Shown here: positions 7,663 through 16,676 of the stretch, piece by piece
Layout: each line of letters starts with the position of its first letter
Numbering within the stretch: the stretch's first letter is position 1
DNA from: an uncultured Pseudomonadales bacterium
GTDB taxonomy: Bacteria > Pseudomonadota > Gammaproteobacteria > Pseudomonadales > Azotimanducaceae
Reading direction: 5' to 3'
Length of the DNA stretch: 64,000 bases
Assembly: GCA_938036875.1 (NCBI GenBank)
Contig: CALHVX010000002.1
Location: 1-64,000 of the forward strand
Program-made: the position numbers and the translations under genes
Notes under the pieces: generated by a model
What the model was told of the DNA's origin: nothing
Seen by the model: only the letters and a program-made list of their open reading frames with translations
The model's database searches: none

Positions 7663-8550
7663 ATGACACCGACAATCTACGCCCTTGCGGCTATCGTCCT
7701 ATACCTAGCGGGCGCTTTTTGGCATTGGCAGCGTCTGACCCAGCCGGTCAGCGCGGACCTATCCAAAGGCTTATCCGCAGACACAAGCTCGGCGTCATCA
7801 GCGTCCAGACCCGGCTTGCACCTATTGCTGGGTTTGATTGCAATAGTCCTGCACGGCTTGGTTACCCTGAGCTTGCTGAACAATCCTGCCGGTGCTGACT
7901 TAAGCTTGCTCTCAATGTCTACGTTGGTCGCTCTGGTTGTCACCCTTTTCACCCTTATTGCCAGCCTTCGTTTGCCCATCGCTAACCTGATGCTGATCGT
8001 TTTTCCGCTATCTGCCCTAGCACTAACGGCCGCCCTGCTCAGCGGGCGCTTGGGGAGCGAAGCAGACGGCGCAGCACGCCTCGCCGCGCAAGCCAACCTA
8101 GTGGTGCTATCAAAACCACTACTCAGCCACATTATCATCTCCATCTCGGCTTACAGCATATTGACCATCGCGGCGGCACAGTCTGTGCTGTTAGCGGTGC
8201 AGGAACGCCAGCTGAAGAACCGATCAACCAACGGGCTCACGCGCCTGCTGCCGCCCATGGAAACCATGGAGCGCCTGTTGTTTGCGCTGCTCTGGGTTGG
8301 GCTGGCAACCCTCACCATTGCCATTGGCAGCGGTTTCGCATTTTTGGATGACATGTTTGCGCAGAACATTTCGCACCACACCATCTTGGCCTGCCTAGCT
8401 TGGGTGGTATTTGCGATGCTGTTGTACGGCCATAAAGTACTGGGTTGGCGCGGCTCGACAGCCGTTAGATGGACGCTGGCTGGCTTTGCACTGCTTGTGC
8501 TCGGGTATTTCGGCAGTAAGTTTGTTGCTGAAATAGTACTCGGCAACTAA
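7663..8550 (+). CDS. ypjD: CcsA/YpjD-family inner-membrane protein (cytochrome c assembly family)
   Basis: This is a 295-residue polytopic membrane protein with about eight hydrophobic segments. The C-terminal half carries the family signature: SHHTILACLAWVVFAMLL followed by HKVLGWRG, with conserved histidines as in the heme-handling CcsA family. Its biochemical role is not established; the E. coli homologue ypjD also sits beside ffh and upstream of a CNNM/CorC-type protein. Here the corB-like gene begins 2 bases after its stop, so the two are co-transcribed and possibly translationally coupled. Confidence 0.85.
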   Translation: MTPTIYALAAIVLYLAGAFWHWQRLTQPVSADLSKGLSADTSSASSASRPGLHLLLGLIAIVLHGLVTLSLLNNPAGADLSLLSMSTLVALVVTLFTLIASLRLPIANLMLIVFPLSALALTAALLSGRLGSEADGAARLAAQANLVVLSKPLLSHIIISISAYSILTIAAAQSVLLAVQERQLKNRSTNGLTRLLPPMETMERLLFALLWVGLATLTIAIGSGFAFLDDMFAQNISHHTILACLAWVVFAMLLYGHKVLGWRGSTAVRWTLAGFALLVLGYFGSKFVAEIVLGN

Positions 8551-8552
8551 CG

Positions 8553-9857
8553 ATGTCACTCAACACACTAAGCGTCGACTGGCTGTTTGGCATCATCATT
8601 GTGCTGACCCTTCTGTCCGCCTATTTCTCTAGCTCCGAAACGGCCATGGTGGCGCTCAACCGCTACCGCCTAAGACATCTGGTAAAACAAAAACATGAAG
8701 GCGCCACACGCGCCAACAAACTGCTGCAACGGCCGGACCGATTGCTGGGTGTCATCCTTATCGGTAACAACCTAGTGAATTTTCTTGCGGCCAGCGTAGC
8801 TACAATTCTTGGGTTGCGCCTTTTTGGTGATAGCGGCGTGGTGATAGCACCGGTTGCGCTAACGATTTTCTTTTTGATCTTCGCTGAAGTTGGACCTAAA
8901 ACCATTGCTGCGCAAAGACCCGAGCCCATCGCGTTCCGCTCTGCTTACGTGCTGCAACCATTGCTCAAAATCCTGTATCCCGGTGTCTGGTTTATCAACA
9001 GCATTAGCAATGCGCTGGTCAAACCCTTCGTCTCCAAAGACGCAGACAACGCAAACGATGGCCTAACCTACGATGAGCTGCGTACCGTGGTTACTGACGG
9101 CATGCGCATTCGTGGCCGGCGCCAAGACATGATGGTTGGCATCCTAGATCTAGAGAACGTCACCGTGAACGACATCATGGTGCCTCGTAGCGAAATCTTG
9201 GGCATCGATGTTGAAGACGATATCGATGAAACCTTGGCGCACCTTGCTAACAGCCAACACACGCGCTTACCCATCTACAAAGACAACTACAAATCGATAC
9301 TAGGAATTTTGCATCTCCGTCGGCTGGCAAAATACGTTAGCACCGACAGCATCACCAAAGCGGAGATGCTAGAGCTGAGCGATGAACCCTACTACGTACC
9401 CGAGGCAACGCCTCTTCACACCCAGCTGTTTAACTTTCAAAAAGAAAAGCGCCGCATCGCTTTGGTTGTCGATGAGTATGGGGACGTCCAAGGCATTGTG
9501 ACCTTAGAAGATATCTTGGAAGAGATTGTTGGTGAGTTCACCACCGACTTTGCCACCCACATGAACAACATCGAAACCCTGGGGGGTGGTGAGTACATTA
9601 TTGATGGCAGCGCGCTGCTAAGAGATATCAACCGGGCACTGGAATGGTCACTGCCCACAGACGGTCCAAAGACGTTAAACGGCTTGGTGCTCGAGCACCT
9701 AGAAACCATCCCAGAAAACCATTTGTGCCTAGCCATCGACCAGTATCAGATGGAAACCACCCAACTGGGTGATAACTTGGTGAAACGCGTGAAAATTTCT
9801 CAGCGGAGCGACACTAGCGTCGCCCCGCCGCTCCCTGAAGAACCTAGCGAGAGCTAG
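8553..9857 (+). CDS. corB: CNNM/CorC-family membrane protein (DUF21, two CBS domains, CorC_HlyC domain)
   Basis: The 434 residues comprise an N-terminal DUF21 membrane domain with four hydrophobic segments (signature AYFSSSETAMVALNRYRL at about 23-40), a CBS pair from about 205 (VPRSEILGID and TRLPIYKDN, then RRIALVVDEYGDVQGIVTLEDILEE near 305-330) and a C-terminal CorC_HlyC domain. Homologues of this architecture are linked to magnesium or cobalt efflux and resistance; transport itself is inferred from the family. It follows ypjD directly. It converges on leuA with 4 bases between stops, and CTAG-containing hairpin sequence covers the junction. Confidence 0.9.
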   Translation: MSLNTLSVDWLFGIIIVLTLLSAYFSSSETAMVALNRYRLRHLVKQKHEGATRANKLLQRPDRLLGVILIGNNLVNFLAASVATILGLRLFGDSGVVIAPVALTIFFLIFAEVGPKTIAAQRPEPIAFRSAYVLQPLLKILYPGVWFINSISNALVKPFVSKDADNANDGLTYDELRTVVTDGMRIRGRRQDMMVGILDLENVTVNDIMVPRSEILGIDVEDDIDETLAHLANSQHTRLPIYKDNYKSILGILHLRRLAKYVSTDSITKAEMLELSDEPYYVPEATPLHTQLFNFQKEKRRIALVVDEYGDVQGIVTLEDILEEIVGEFTTDFATHMNNIETLGGGEYIIDGSALLRDINRALEWSLPTDGPKTLNGLVLEHLETIPENHLCLAIDQYQMETTQLGDNLVKRVKISQRSDTSVAPPLPEEPSES

Positions 9858-9861
9858 GCCC

Positions 9862-11583
9862 CTAGCTAGACTTAGGCTCCTGCCAACGTCGGTTCAACGC
9901 TGAGATCACCGCGGCCAAAGACGAGGTAATGGTGTTGCGGGACAGCCCCACCCCAAAGCACCGCTCACCGGACTCGCCATTGTCGATGGCCAGCAAACAG
10001 ATGGCTTTGGCATCTTTGCCTTCGCGCAGTGCATGCTCGTGATACTCCACAATGTTTAACGGCTCGTTTAGGGTTGCAACCGCTGCATTCACAAACGCCT
10101 CAATGGGTCCGGAACCCTCGCCATCAATGGTGACAACCTTGCCGTTCACCTCAAGTCGAGCAACGCAACGCTGATCTGCGTCACGCCCGGTCAGCAGATC
10201 GTAATCAATGAGCTTGTACGGACCTGAGTCCACCACGTACTCGCTAAGCAAGGACTCATAGATTTCGTCGGGCTTAATCTCTCGATCCAAGGACTCGGTG
10301 AGATGCTGCACAATCCCAGAGAATTCAACCAACATCTCGCGCGGCAAGTTCACGCCGTAAAACTCTTCCAGCAAAAAACCGATACCGGCTTTACCCGACT
10401 GGCTGTTTACGCGCACGGTCTCTTTGTATGAAGAACCAACATCCGACGGATCAATGGGTAGGTAAGGCACCTCCCATAGGTCATCTTCTACTTGGTTCAT
10501 GCCTTTGCGAATGGCATCTTGGTGGGAACCAGAAAAAGCCGTAAACACTAAGTCACCCGCATAGGGATGGCGCTCACCTACAGGTAGTTTGTTGATGGCC
10601 TCAACGGTTTTTCGAATACGTGGCATATCCCGAAAGTCCAACTCCGGATCAACCCCCTGGCTGAACATATTCATGGCCATGGTTACCAAATCGCAGTTAC
10701 CCGTGCGCTCGCCGTTGCCAAACAGGGTGCCTTCAACTCGCTGCGCGCCAGCCATAATGCCCAGCTCGGTAGCCGCTACGCCGGTGCCTCGGTCATTGTG
10801 CGTGTGCAGGCTGATGACAATGTTGTCGCGCCGCGGAAAGTGCCGACCAAACCACTCGATCTGATCTGCATAGATATTGGGCGTGGCCATCTCCACAGTC
10901 GATGGCAGGTTGATAATCATCGGTTCTTCCGGGCTGGCGCCCCAAGTCTCTTCTACCGCAGAGCAGATATCCACGGCAAAAGGCAGCTCGGTACCGGTAA
11001 AGGATTCAGGTGAGTACTCAAAGGTAACGTCCGAATCCAGCTTGACAAGACCATCGCGAACAATTTTTGTCCCTTCCACCGCCAAGTTGATAATACCTTT
11101 GGGCTCCATGCCAAACACCACTCGGCGCTGCAGCTCAGAGGTCGAGTTGTATAGATGAAAGATCACGCTGGGTGCACCCTGCAATGCCTCAACCGTACGT
11201 GCGATCAATTCTGGCCGCGCCTGGCAGAGCACCTGAATGCTGACACCATCAGGAATCCTATCTTCTTCGATGATCCGACGGATGAAGTCGAAATCGGGCT
11301 GGGACGCGGCGGGAAAACCCACCTCAATCTCGCCAAACCCAACCTCGAGCAACAAATCGTAAAGACGGAGCTTCTCCTCCACATTCATGGGATCAATAAG
11401 CGCTTGGTTGCCATCCCGCAGATCCACACTGCACCAACGTGGCGGTTCGGTGATCAAACGGCTTGGCCACTGGCGATCCGGCAGATCGACGGGTGGAAAA
11501 GCACGATACTTTTCAAACGGCATTTGCTGCGCGGCACGGCCGGCAGAGCGAGACTTCATTTTGGCTACCTTGTGGGCGGTCAT
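9862..11583 (-). CDS. leuA: 2-isopropylmalate synthase (long, type-2 LeuA)
   Basis: It condenses acetyl-CoA with 2-ketoisovalerate in the first committed step of leucine synthesis. At 573 residues it belongs to the longer LeuA form found in Actinobacteria and many Proteobacteria. The TIM-barrel has SVDLRDGNQALIDPM at about 52-66 and the metal-binding HTHNDRG near 240; the C-terminal LeuA dimer domain (about 435-565) is the leucine-sensing allosteric domain. A strong GAGG site precedes the ATG. A leucine-rich leader peptide is encoded 175 bases upstream. leuB, leuC and leuD are not in this window. Confidence 0.96.
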   Translation of the reverse strand: MTAHKVAKMKSRSAGRAAQQMPFEKYRAFPPVDLPDRQWPSRLITEPPRWCSVDLRDGNQALIDPMNVEEKLRLYDLLLEVGFGEIEVGFPAASQPDFDFIRRIIEEDRIPDGVSIQVLCQARPELIARTVEALQGAPSVIFHLYNSTSELQRRVVFGMEPKGIINLAVEGTKIVRDGLVKLDSDVTFEYSPESFTGTELPFAVDICSAVEETWGASPEEPMIINLPSTVEMATPNIYADQIEWFGRHFPRRDNIVISLHTHNDRGTGVAATELGIMAGAQRVEGTLFGNGERTGNCDLVTMAMNMFSQGVDPELDFRDMPRIRKTVEAINKLPVGERHPYAGDLVFTAFSGSHQDAIRKGMNQVEDDLWEVPYLPIDPSDVGSSYKETVRVNSQSGKAGIGFLLEEFYGVNLPREMLVEFSGIVQHLTESLDREIKPDEIYESLLSEYVVDSGPYKLIDYDLLTGRDADQRCVARLEVNGKVVTIDGEGSGPIEAFVNAAVATLNEPLNIVEYHEHALREGKDAKAICLLAIDNGESGERCFGVGLSRNTITSSLAAVISALNRRWQEPKSS

Positions 11584-11751
11584 AGGTTCCTCAAAGCTGG
11601 GGTATCAGCATTAGATAGAGCTAATTGTGCATCTTGCCACTAAACACCGCTAGTCGGGCATAGGTTGAACCCAGCAAATCGCTAAGCGAGAGGCTTGTGG
11701 CTTGATGGTACGTTTTAGGTTGGGGCGTTTGCCCGCTGTAGGGGATAGATA

Positions 11752-11767
11752 ACTGGCCTAAGCCAGT
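11752..11767 (-). promoter_or_regulatory. Hairpin over the leader-peptide stop codon
   Basis: On the minus strand ACTGGC and GCCAGT form a perfect 6-bp stem with loop TTAG, which contains the stop of the leucine leader. An AGCGGGC downstream can instead pair back with GCCTGCT in the leucine codon run, or with a following GCCC. This looks like switchable pairing. No T-tract follows, so the output is not an ordinary intrinsic terminator. Confidence 0.45.
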
Positions 11768-11907
11768 AGGAGTAGCAGGCTGGAATCGAGGTTTAAGCGC
11801 TGAGCTGCGAGCGAAGACCCGCGGGCCTCTAACGGAGAAGGCTTGCGGCTAGCTGCAACGGTCGATCCGTTGCAAGCTGGGCTAGAGGTAGATGGGAAAA
11901 TACGCAT
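11758..11907 (-). CDS. leuL: Leucine leader peptide (attenuation control of leuA)
   Basis: This is a 49-codon reading frame between purT and leuA on the same strand. It begins ATG at 11907 (GAGAG just upstream) and ends LNLDSSLLLLLA-stop. The last leucines are five consecutive codons (CTG CTA CTC CTA CTG), with four more leucine codons earlier. A run of codons for the pathway's end product just upstream of a biosynthetic gene is the hallmark of ribosome-mediated attenuation, known for leu operons in Gammaproteobacteria and for leuA in Actinobacteria. The exact start could be further in. The following alternative stems fit the model, but a U-rich terminator was not found. Confidence 0.7.
   Translation of the reverse strand: MRIFPSTSSPACNGSTVAASRKPSPLEARGSSLAAQRLNLDSSLLLLLA
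11854..11874. repeat. 8-bp inverted repeat within the leader reading frame
   Basis: TGCAACGG and CCGTTGCA flank a 5-base loop TCGAT. A flanking 8-bp pair, GGGCTAGA (11879-11886) and TCTAGCCC (11919-11926), lies just outside on the promoter side. Both could form stems early in the leuA leader RNA. Confidence 0.5.
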
Positions 11908-11961
11908 CACTCTCTGAGTCTAGCCCTACTCGAACCCGTTGGCCAGAGGCTAAGGTCACAT

Positions 11962-13197
11962 TTAGTCGATGGACAGCTTCACCGCCGCAGCGGCCTGAAC
12001 CGCTTTTTGACGGGCACCGGCCAGGTCCTCGGCTAACGCCAATGCAACACCCAGCCGCCGCTCACCACGAATCTCGGGCTTACCAAACAACCTAAGCTGG
12101 GTATCCGGCTCAGCTAGGGCTTCAGCCGTACCTTTGTAGGTGATGGTATTGCCGGTGCCTTCCCCCAAGATGACCGCAGATGCGGCCGCACCGCGCTGGC
12201 GGATGTTAGGGATTGGCAAACCTAAGATGGCACGAGCATGGAGCGCAAACTCCGTCAGGTCTTGGCTGATCAGAGTCACCATGCCGGTATCGTGGGGGCG
12301 CGGGCTGACCTCGCTAAAGTAAACTTGGTCACCTTTAACAAAGAACTCCACGCCAAACAAACCGTACCCACCCAAGGCTTGGGTGACCCGCGCGCTGATG
12401 TCTTCGCAGGTTGCAAGCGCTGCTGCCGACATCGGTTGCGGCTGCCAAGATTCCTGGTAGTCACCACCCTCCTGCCGGTGACCTATCGGTTCACAAAAGC
12501 TAACCCCATCTCGGTGCTGCACGGTTAGCAACGTGATTTCATAGTCAAAATCCACAAAACCTTCAACAATCACATTGCCAGAATCACCACGTGCACCCGC
12601 TTGGGCGTAATGCCAGGCATCCAACGCAGCGGCGGCGTTGTGAACCGTGGATTGGCCTTTACCAGATGAACTCATGGTGGGCTTCACCACGCATGGGGTG
12701 CCGATACGCGCTACCGCCGCCAAATACTCCTCCTGGGTGCTGGCAAACTCATAAGGCGAGGTTTGCATACCAAGCTCTTGGGCGGCGAGACGCCGAATAC
12801 CCTCGCGATTCATGGTGAGATTGGTTGCCCGCGCGGTTGGCACCACCTTCACACCAGATGCCTCAACTTCAAGCAAGCTTTCCGTGGCAATGGCCTCTAT
12901 CTCGGGCACCACCAAATCGGGTTGTTCACGCGCAATCAAGGCTCGCAAAGCGACTCCATCACGCATGTCTAACACCTGGCTGCGATGTGCAACCTGCATA
13001 GCGGGTGCATTGGCATAACGATCCGCCGCAATCACCTCAACCCCTAAGCGTTGCAGCTCTAATGCCACCTCTTTGCCCAGCTCCCCACTCCCCAACATCA
13101 GCACCTTAGTGGCGTTGGCAGCCCCAGGAGTCCCTAAGCCAGCATCGGCAACGGAGCTGCCCGCATTGCCAGCCGCCGGTTTGTTGCCTTGGGTCAT
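11962..13197 (-). CDS. purT: Formate-dependent GAR transformylase (PurT)
   Basis: It makes formylglycinamide ribonucleotide from GAR, formate and ATP, the folate-independent third step of purine synthesis. The 411 residues form an ATP-grasp enzyme: pre-ATP-grasp [21 protein letters not shown] at about 32-52, SSGKGQST in the ATP lid near 165, and [28 protein letters not shown] near 280-305. The first 30 residues (glycine/alanine-rich) are longer than in E. coli. Its ATG overlaps the TGA of the upstream carbonic anhydrase gene (ATGA), indicating coupling. Confidence 0.96.
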   Translation of the reverse strand: MTQGNKPAAGNAGSSVADAGLGTPGAANATKVLMLGSGELGKEVALELQRLGVEVIAADRYANAPAMQVAHRSQVLDMRDGVALRALIAREQPDLVVPEIEAIATESLLEVEASGVKVVPTARATNLTMNREGIRRLAAQELGMQTSPYEFASTQEEYLAAVARIGTPCVVKPTMSSSGKGQSTVHNAAAALDAWHYAQAGARGDSGNVIVEGFVDFDYEITLLTVQHRDGVSFCEPIGHRQEGGDYQESWQPQPMSAAALATCEDISARVTQALGGYGLFGVEFFVKGDQVYFSEVSPRPHDTGMVTLISQDLTEFALHARAILGLPIPNIRQRGAAASAVILGEGTGNTITYKGTAEALAEPDTQLRLFGKPEIRGERRLGVALALAEDLAGARQKAVQAAAAVKLSID

Positions 13198-13730
13198 ACG
13201 GAATCCGCCTTGGGCTGCGCAACCAACCCCGCAGCAAAGCGCTGGCCATTGTTCACATAATGCTTGGCGCTCATGGTCAGCCCTGCAATCTGTGCCTTAG
13301 AGAGCTGTCGAACCACCTTGCCAGGTGAGCCCATCACCATAGAGTTGTCGGGGATTTCTTTGCCTTCAGTGATCAAAGCGTTGGCGCCTATCAAGCAGTT
13401 TCGCCCTATTTTAGCGCCGTTTAACACCACCGCATTGATACCAATTAGGCTGTTATCCCCAATCTGACAGCCATGCAACATGACCTTATGCCCAATGGTG
13501 ACATTGCTGCCAATGTCCAATGGGTAACCCGGGTCTGTGTGGAGCACGGAGCCATCCTGCACATTGGAATTTTCGCCGATGGTGATGAGCTCAGCGTCCC
13601 CACGTAAAACCGCGTTAAACCAAACGCTGGCATTGGTTTTTAGCAGCACATTACCAACAACAACCGCATTTTCGGCTACAAAGTAGGCCCCTTCAGCACG
13701 CACCCGCGTACCCTCTAGCTCATACAACAA
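13194..13730 (-). CDS. Gamma-class carbonic anhydrase-like hexapeptide-repeat protein
   Basis: This is a left-handed beta-helix protein related to YrdA/CaiE and to gamma carbonic anhydrases. The metal ligands are recognisable: the histidine in GSVLHTDPG and the pair in [13 protein letters not shown]. The frame is open to a TTG at 13784, but the TTG at 13730 (or the adjacent one at 13727), preceded by GAGAGGG, fits the family N-terminus YELEGTRV and gives about 178 residues, the usual length. Zinc-dependent CO2 hydration is possible but not proven for this subgroup. The stop overlaps the start of purT. Confidence 0.88.
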   Translation of the reverse strand: MLYELEGTRVRAEGAYFVAENAVVVGNVLLKTNASVWFNAVLRGDAELITIGENSNVQDGSVLHTDPGYPLDIGSNVTIGHKVMLHGCQIGDNSLIGINAVVLNGAKIGRNCLIGANALITEGKEIPDNSMVMGSPGKVVRQLSKAQIAGLTMSAKHYVNNGQRFAAGLVAQPKADSV

Positions 13731-13983
13731 AACACCCTCTCCCCATCTAGTTTTTTGACCTAACAACGCCGCAGTTGCAAGCAACCGCCAGCTTCTAACT
13801 CACAAATCCTTTACAGGCTGCGCATACCGAACTGCGGCCCTGCAGGGCATATTGCCTGTCAACAACTCTACCGGTCCAGCCCTTGCCGACCTTAGATGCC
13901 CAGGCCATGTCCCTGAGCGCAGGGTCGAGCTCACCAAACCGCTGAACTGAGTAGTTGAGTCACCTATAGGGGAAACAAGCGCA

Positions 13984-14358
13984 ATGTCCACTCGACTTCC
14001 GGCTTTTGATGTACTGCTAGACCTGGCAAGAAACGACCCAGAAGGATTGGAAGCGTTACGCCAAACCCTAACTTCGTCCATTATCGATGCCGCCCCAAGC
14101 GAAGCCAACCGCCGGCGCCTACGCGGATTACAGTTTCAAGTGGACATGGAAAGAGAGAAAGCCCGTACACCCCTAGCAGCCACAATCCGCATTTCCGAGC
14201 TGATGTGCCAATCACTGGCAGAACTGCACCGAACCATGGTTACCAGCACTGAAATCGAGCTGACTGAGGTCATTGGGCCGGATTTCGACATCGATTTGAA
14301 CGAACCCGTCGATGTGGAGCCTCGCGGGGCAAGGATTTTGCCCTTCCGCCAGTTATAA
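13984..14358 (+). CDS. DUF3135-family protein
   Basis: This is a 124-residue soluble protein. The LPAFDVLLDLARNDPEGLEALR opening, the RRRLRGLQFQVDMEREKARTPLAATIRISELM core and the short helical composition match the uncharacterised DUF3135 family of Gammaproteobacteria. No catalytic motif is evident. It is preceded by GGGGA and followed 45 bases later by a NUDIX gene on the same strand. Function unknown. Confidence 0.8.
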   Translation: MSTRLPAFDVLLDLARNDPEGLEALRQTLTSSIIDAAPSEANRRRLRGLQFQVDMEREKARTPLAATIRISELMCQSLAELHRTMVTSTEIELTEVIGPDFDIDLNEPVDVEPRGARILPFRQL

Positions 14359-14403
14359 TCAGACCGCAAGCCCGATAGGGGCGCAAGATCGGCGAACCGA
14401 CAA

Positions 14404-14946
14404 ATGAAATTTTGCAGCAACTGTGGCGAATCCGTGCAATATCGCATGCCCGCTGATGACAATCGCGAACGCTTCATTTGCGATGCCTGCACCACCATCC
14501 ATTACATCAACCCGAGAATTGTCGCGGGCTGCCTGGTCACCCACGGGGACCAGGTATTGCTGTGCCAACGGGCCATCGAACCGCGTCGAGGCGCCTGGAC
14601 CCTCCCCGCCGGCTTTATGGAAAACGGAGAATCGGTCGAAGAAGGTGCTGCGCGCGAAACCTGGGAAGAGGCCTTAGCCAAGGTGACCGTAGGGGATCTA
14701 TATACGGTGTTCAGCCTGCCCCATATATCCCAGGTATACATGTTCTTTCGCGCCGAGATGGACGATGGCAGCTTCGGCTGCGGGCCAGAATCCCTGGCTT
14801 GCGACCTCTACAGCGAGGCCGATATCCCTTGGGACCAACTCGCCTTCCCGGTTATCACCAACACCTTGAAACACTATTTTCGAGATCGCACCAAAAATCA
14901 ATATCCTCTACGATCAGAAACCATCGTTTTTTCCAGGGCAAAGTAG
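14404..14946 (+). CDS. NUDIX hydrolase with N-terminal zinc ribbon
   Basis: The 180-residue protein starts with a zinc ribbon (CSNCG at 4-8, CDAC near 26-29) and then a NUDIX domain whose box GFMENGESVEEGAARETWEEA carries the expected G-x5-E-x7-REx2EE residues; the usual glycine after EE is alanine. NUDIX enzymes cleave nucleoside diphosphates linked to another moiety. The zinc ribbon recalls NudC-type proteins, but at this length it is a smaller relative and the substrate cannot be assigned. Confidence 0.88.
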   Translation: MKFCSNCGESVQYRMPADDNRERFICDACTTIHYINPRIVAGCLVTHGDQVLLCQRAIEPRRGAWTLPAGFMENGESVEEGAARETWEEALAKVTVGDLYTVFSLPHISQVYMFFRAEMDDGSFGCGPESLACDLYSEADIPWDQLAFPVITNTLKHYFRDRTKNQYPLRSETIVFSRAK

Positions 14947-15038
14947 CTACAATTCCAGCTGGTTATGGTGACTCATCAGCTGTAAAAAACACCTGAATTA
15001 CGAACATACGCTAGAACTTGACAGGGCAAACTCCAGAT

Positions 15039-16571
15039 ATGCAAAACGTAAAGCAAGAACTCCTCGACAGAGAAGCCGCGGCAAGAATGGGTGGCGGTGA
15101 ACGCCGTATCGATGTGCAGCACGCCAAAGGCAAGCTGACCGCCAGAGAACGCCTTGATGTTCTGTTAGATGAAGGCTCCTTCGAAGAGTGGGACATGCTC
15201 GTTGAGCATCGCAACTCCGACTTTGGAATGGAAGAGCAGAAAATTCCCGGTGACGGTGTAGTAACCGGCTATGGCCATATTAACGGCCGCTTAGTCTTTG
15301 TCTTCAGCCACGACTTTACTGTTTTTGGTGGTGGCCTTTCCGAGGCGCACGCAGAAAAAATTTGTAAGATCATGGACCAAGCCATGAAGGTGGGCGCCCC
15401 CGTTATCGGGCTTAATGATTCTGGCGGCGCACGTATCCAAGAAGGTGTTGCTTCCCTAGGTGGCTACGCCGAAATATTTCAGCGCAACGTTTTAGCCAGC
15501 GGCGTTATTCCGCAACTGTCGCTAATCATGGGGCCTTGTGCTGGTGGCGCCGTGTATTCCCCCGCTATGACCGACTTTATCTTTATGGTGCGTGACTCTT
15601 CCTACATGTTTGTCACCGGCCCTGACGTGGTGAAGACGGTTACCCAAGAGGTGGTTTCACCAGAAGAGTTGGGAGGCGCCTCTATTCACAACAGCAAATC
15701 TGGCGTTGCTGACCTTGGCTTAGACAACGATATTGAAACGCTCCTAATGACGCGCCAATTCTTTGGTTACCTACCGAGCAACAACACCGAGCGCCCACCG
15801 GTTCGGCCAACCTCGGACCCCATCGATCGCGAGGAACCTTCATTAGATACCCTAATTCCTAGCGACCCAGCTAAGCCTTACGACATTCGTGAGGTGATCA
15901 TGAAAGTGGCTGACGAGGGAGAGTTTTTCGAAACCCAGCCCGATTACGCTAAAAACATTGTGGTTGGTTACATTCGCATGCAGGGCTCAACCGTAGGTGT
16001 TGTGGCCAACCAACCATTAGTACTGGCCGGCACCTTGGATATCGATTCTTCCAAAAAAGCAGCGCGGTTTGTACGTTTTTGCGATGCCTTCAACATCCCC
16101 ATACTCACCTTGGTTGATGTCCCAGGCTTCATGCCCGGCACCGTGCAGGAGTACGGCGGCATCATTAAGCACGGCGCTAAGCTGCTTTACGCTTACGCTG
16201 AGTGCACCGTGCCCAAGGTCACGCTCATCACCCGCAAAGCCTATGGTGGCGCCTATGACGTTATGGCATCGAAACACCTACGCGGTGACGTAAACCTCGC
16301 TTGGCCAAGCGCTGAGATTGCCGTTATGGGCGCAAAAGGCGCGGTGGAAATTATCTTCCGCAAGGACATTGGTGATGCAGACAAGATTGCCGCTCGCACC
16401 GAAGAGTACCAACAGAAGTTTGCCACGCCTTTTGTTGCTGCAAGCCGCGGGTATATCGACGCCGTTATCGAGCCGCGCACTACTCGCGCCAAGATTTGTC
16501 GGTCTCTCGAGATGTTGGCTGACAAGCAGTTGGAAAACCCATGGCGCAAACATGGGAACATTCCGCTCTAG
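15039..16571 (+). CDS. pccB: Propionyl-CoA carboxylase beta subunit (carboxyltransferase)
   Basis: It transfers the carboxyl group from carboxybiotin to an acyl-CoA. The 510 residues match PccB. Signatures include [17 protein letters not shown], the oxyanion-hole stretches [13 protein letters not shown] and [19 protein letters not shown], and [24 protein letters not shown]. The aspartate of [11 protein letters not shown] lies where PccB-type enzymes carry Asp and acetyl-CoA-preferring ones a hydrophobic residue, which favours propionyl-CoA. A TTG at 15018 is in frame, but the ATG at 15039 gives the family length. It pairs with pccA, and the epimerase and mutase genes lie just beyond. Confidence 0.93.
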   Translation: MQNVKQELLDREAAARMGGGERRIDVQHAKGKLTARERLDVLLDEGSFEEWDMLVEHRNSDFGMEEQKIPGDGVVTGYGHINGRLVFVFSHDFTVFGGGLSEAHAEKICKIMDQAMKVGAPVIGLNDSGGARIQEGVASLGGYAEIFQRNVLASGVIPQLSLIMGPCAGGAVYSPAMTDFIFMVRDSSYMFVTGPDVVKTVTQEVVSPEELGGASIHNSKSGVADLGLDNDIETLLMTRQFFGYLPSNNTERPPVRPTSDPIDREEPSLDTLIPSDPAKPYDIREVIMKVADEGEFFETQPDYAKNIVVGYIRMQGSTVGVVANQPLVLAGTLDIDSSKKAARFVRFCDAFNIPILTLVDVPGFMPGTVQEYGGIIKHGAKLLYAYAECTVPKVTLITRKAYGGAYDVMASKHLRGDVNLAWPSAEIAVMGAKGAVEIIFRKDIGDADKIAARTEEYQQKFATPFVAASRGYIDAVIEPRTTRAKICRSLEMLADKQLENPWRKHGNIPL

Positions 16572-16676
16572 CCGTTACCAAAAAATCGAACTAGAGAACA
16601 AGAACTAGCACCAGTTACCCAAGCGCTCTGCATAGCTGGCCTAGATAGCTGCAATAAAAATTATAGGAAAGTCCGA

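Noticed and set aside
7187-7666. Open frame on plus running from ffh to the start of ypjD
   Set aside because: Most of it is antisense to the conserved N domain of Ffh; the rest is the repeat-containing leader.
11584-11757. Intrinsic terminator completing a classical leu attenuator
   Set aside because: Hairpins exist but none is followed by a T-rich run, so a terminator is not claimed.
13800-14108. Minus-strand frame of 102 codons over the start of the DUF3135 gene
   Set aside because: The plus-strand frame matches a protein family and has a ribosome binding site; the minus frame does not.
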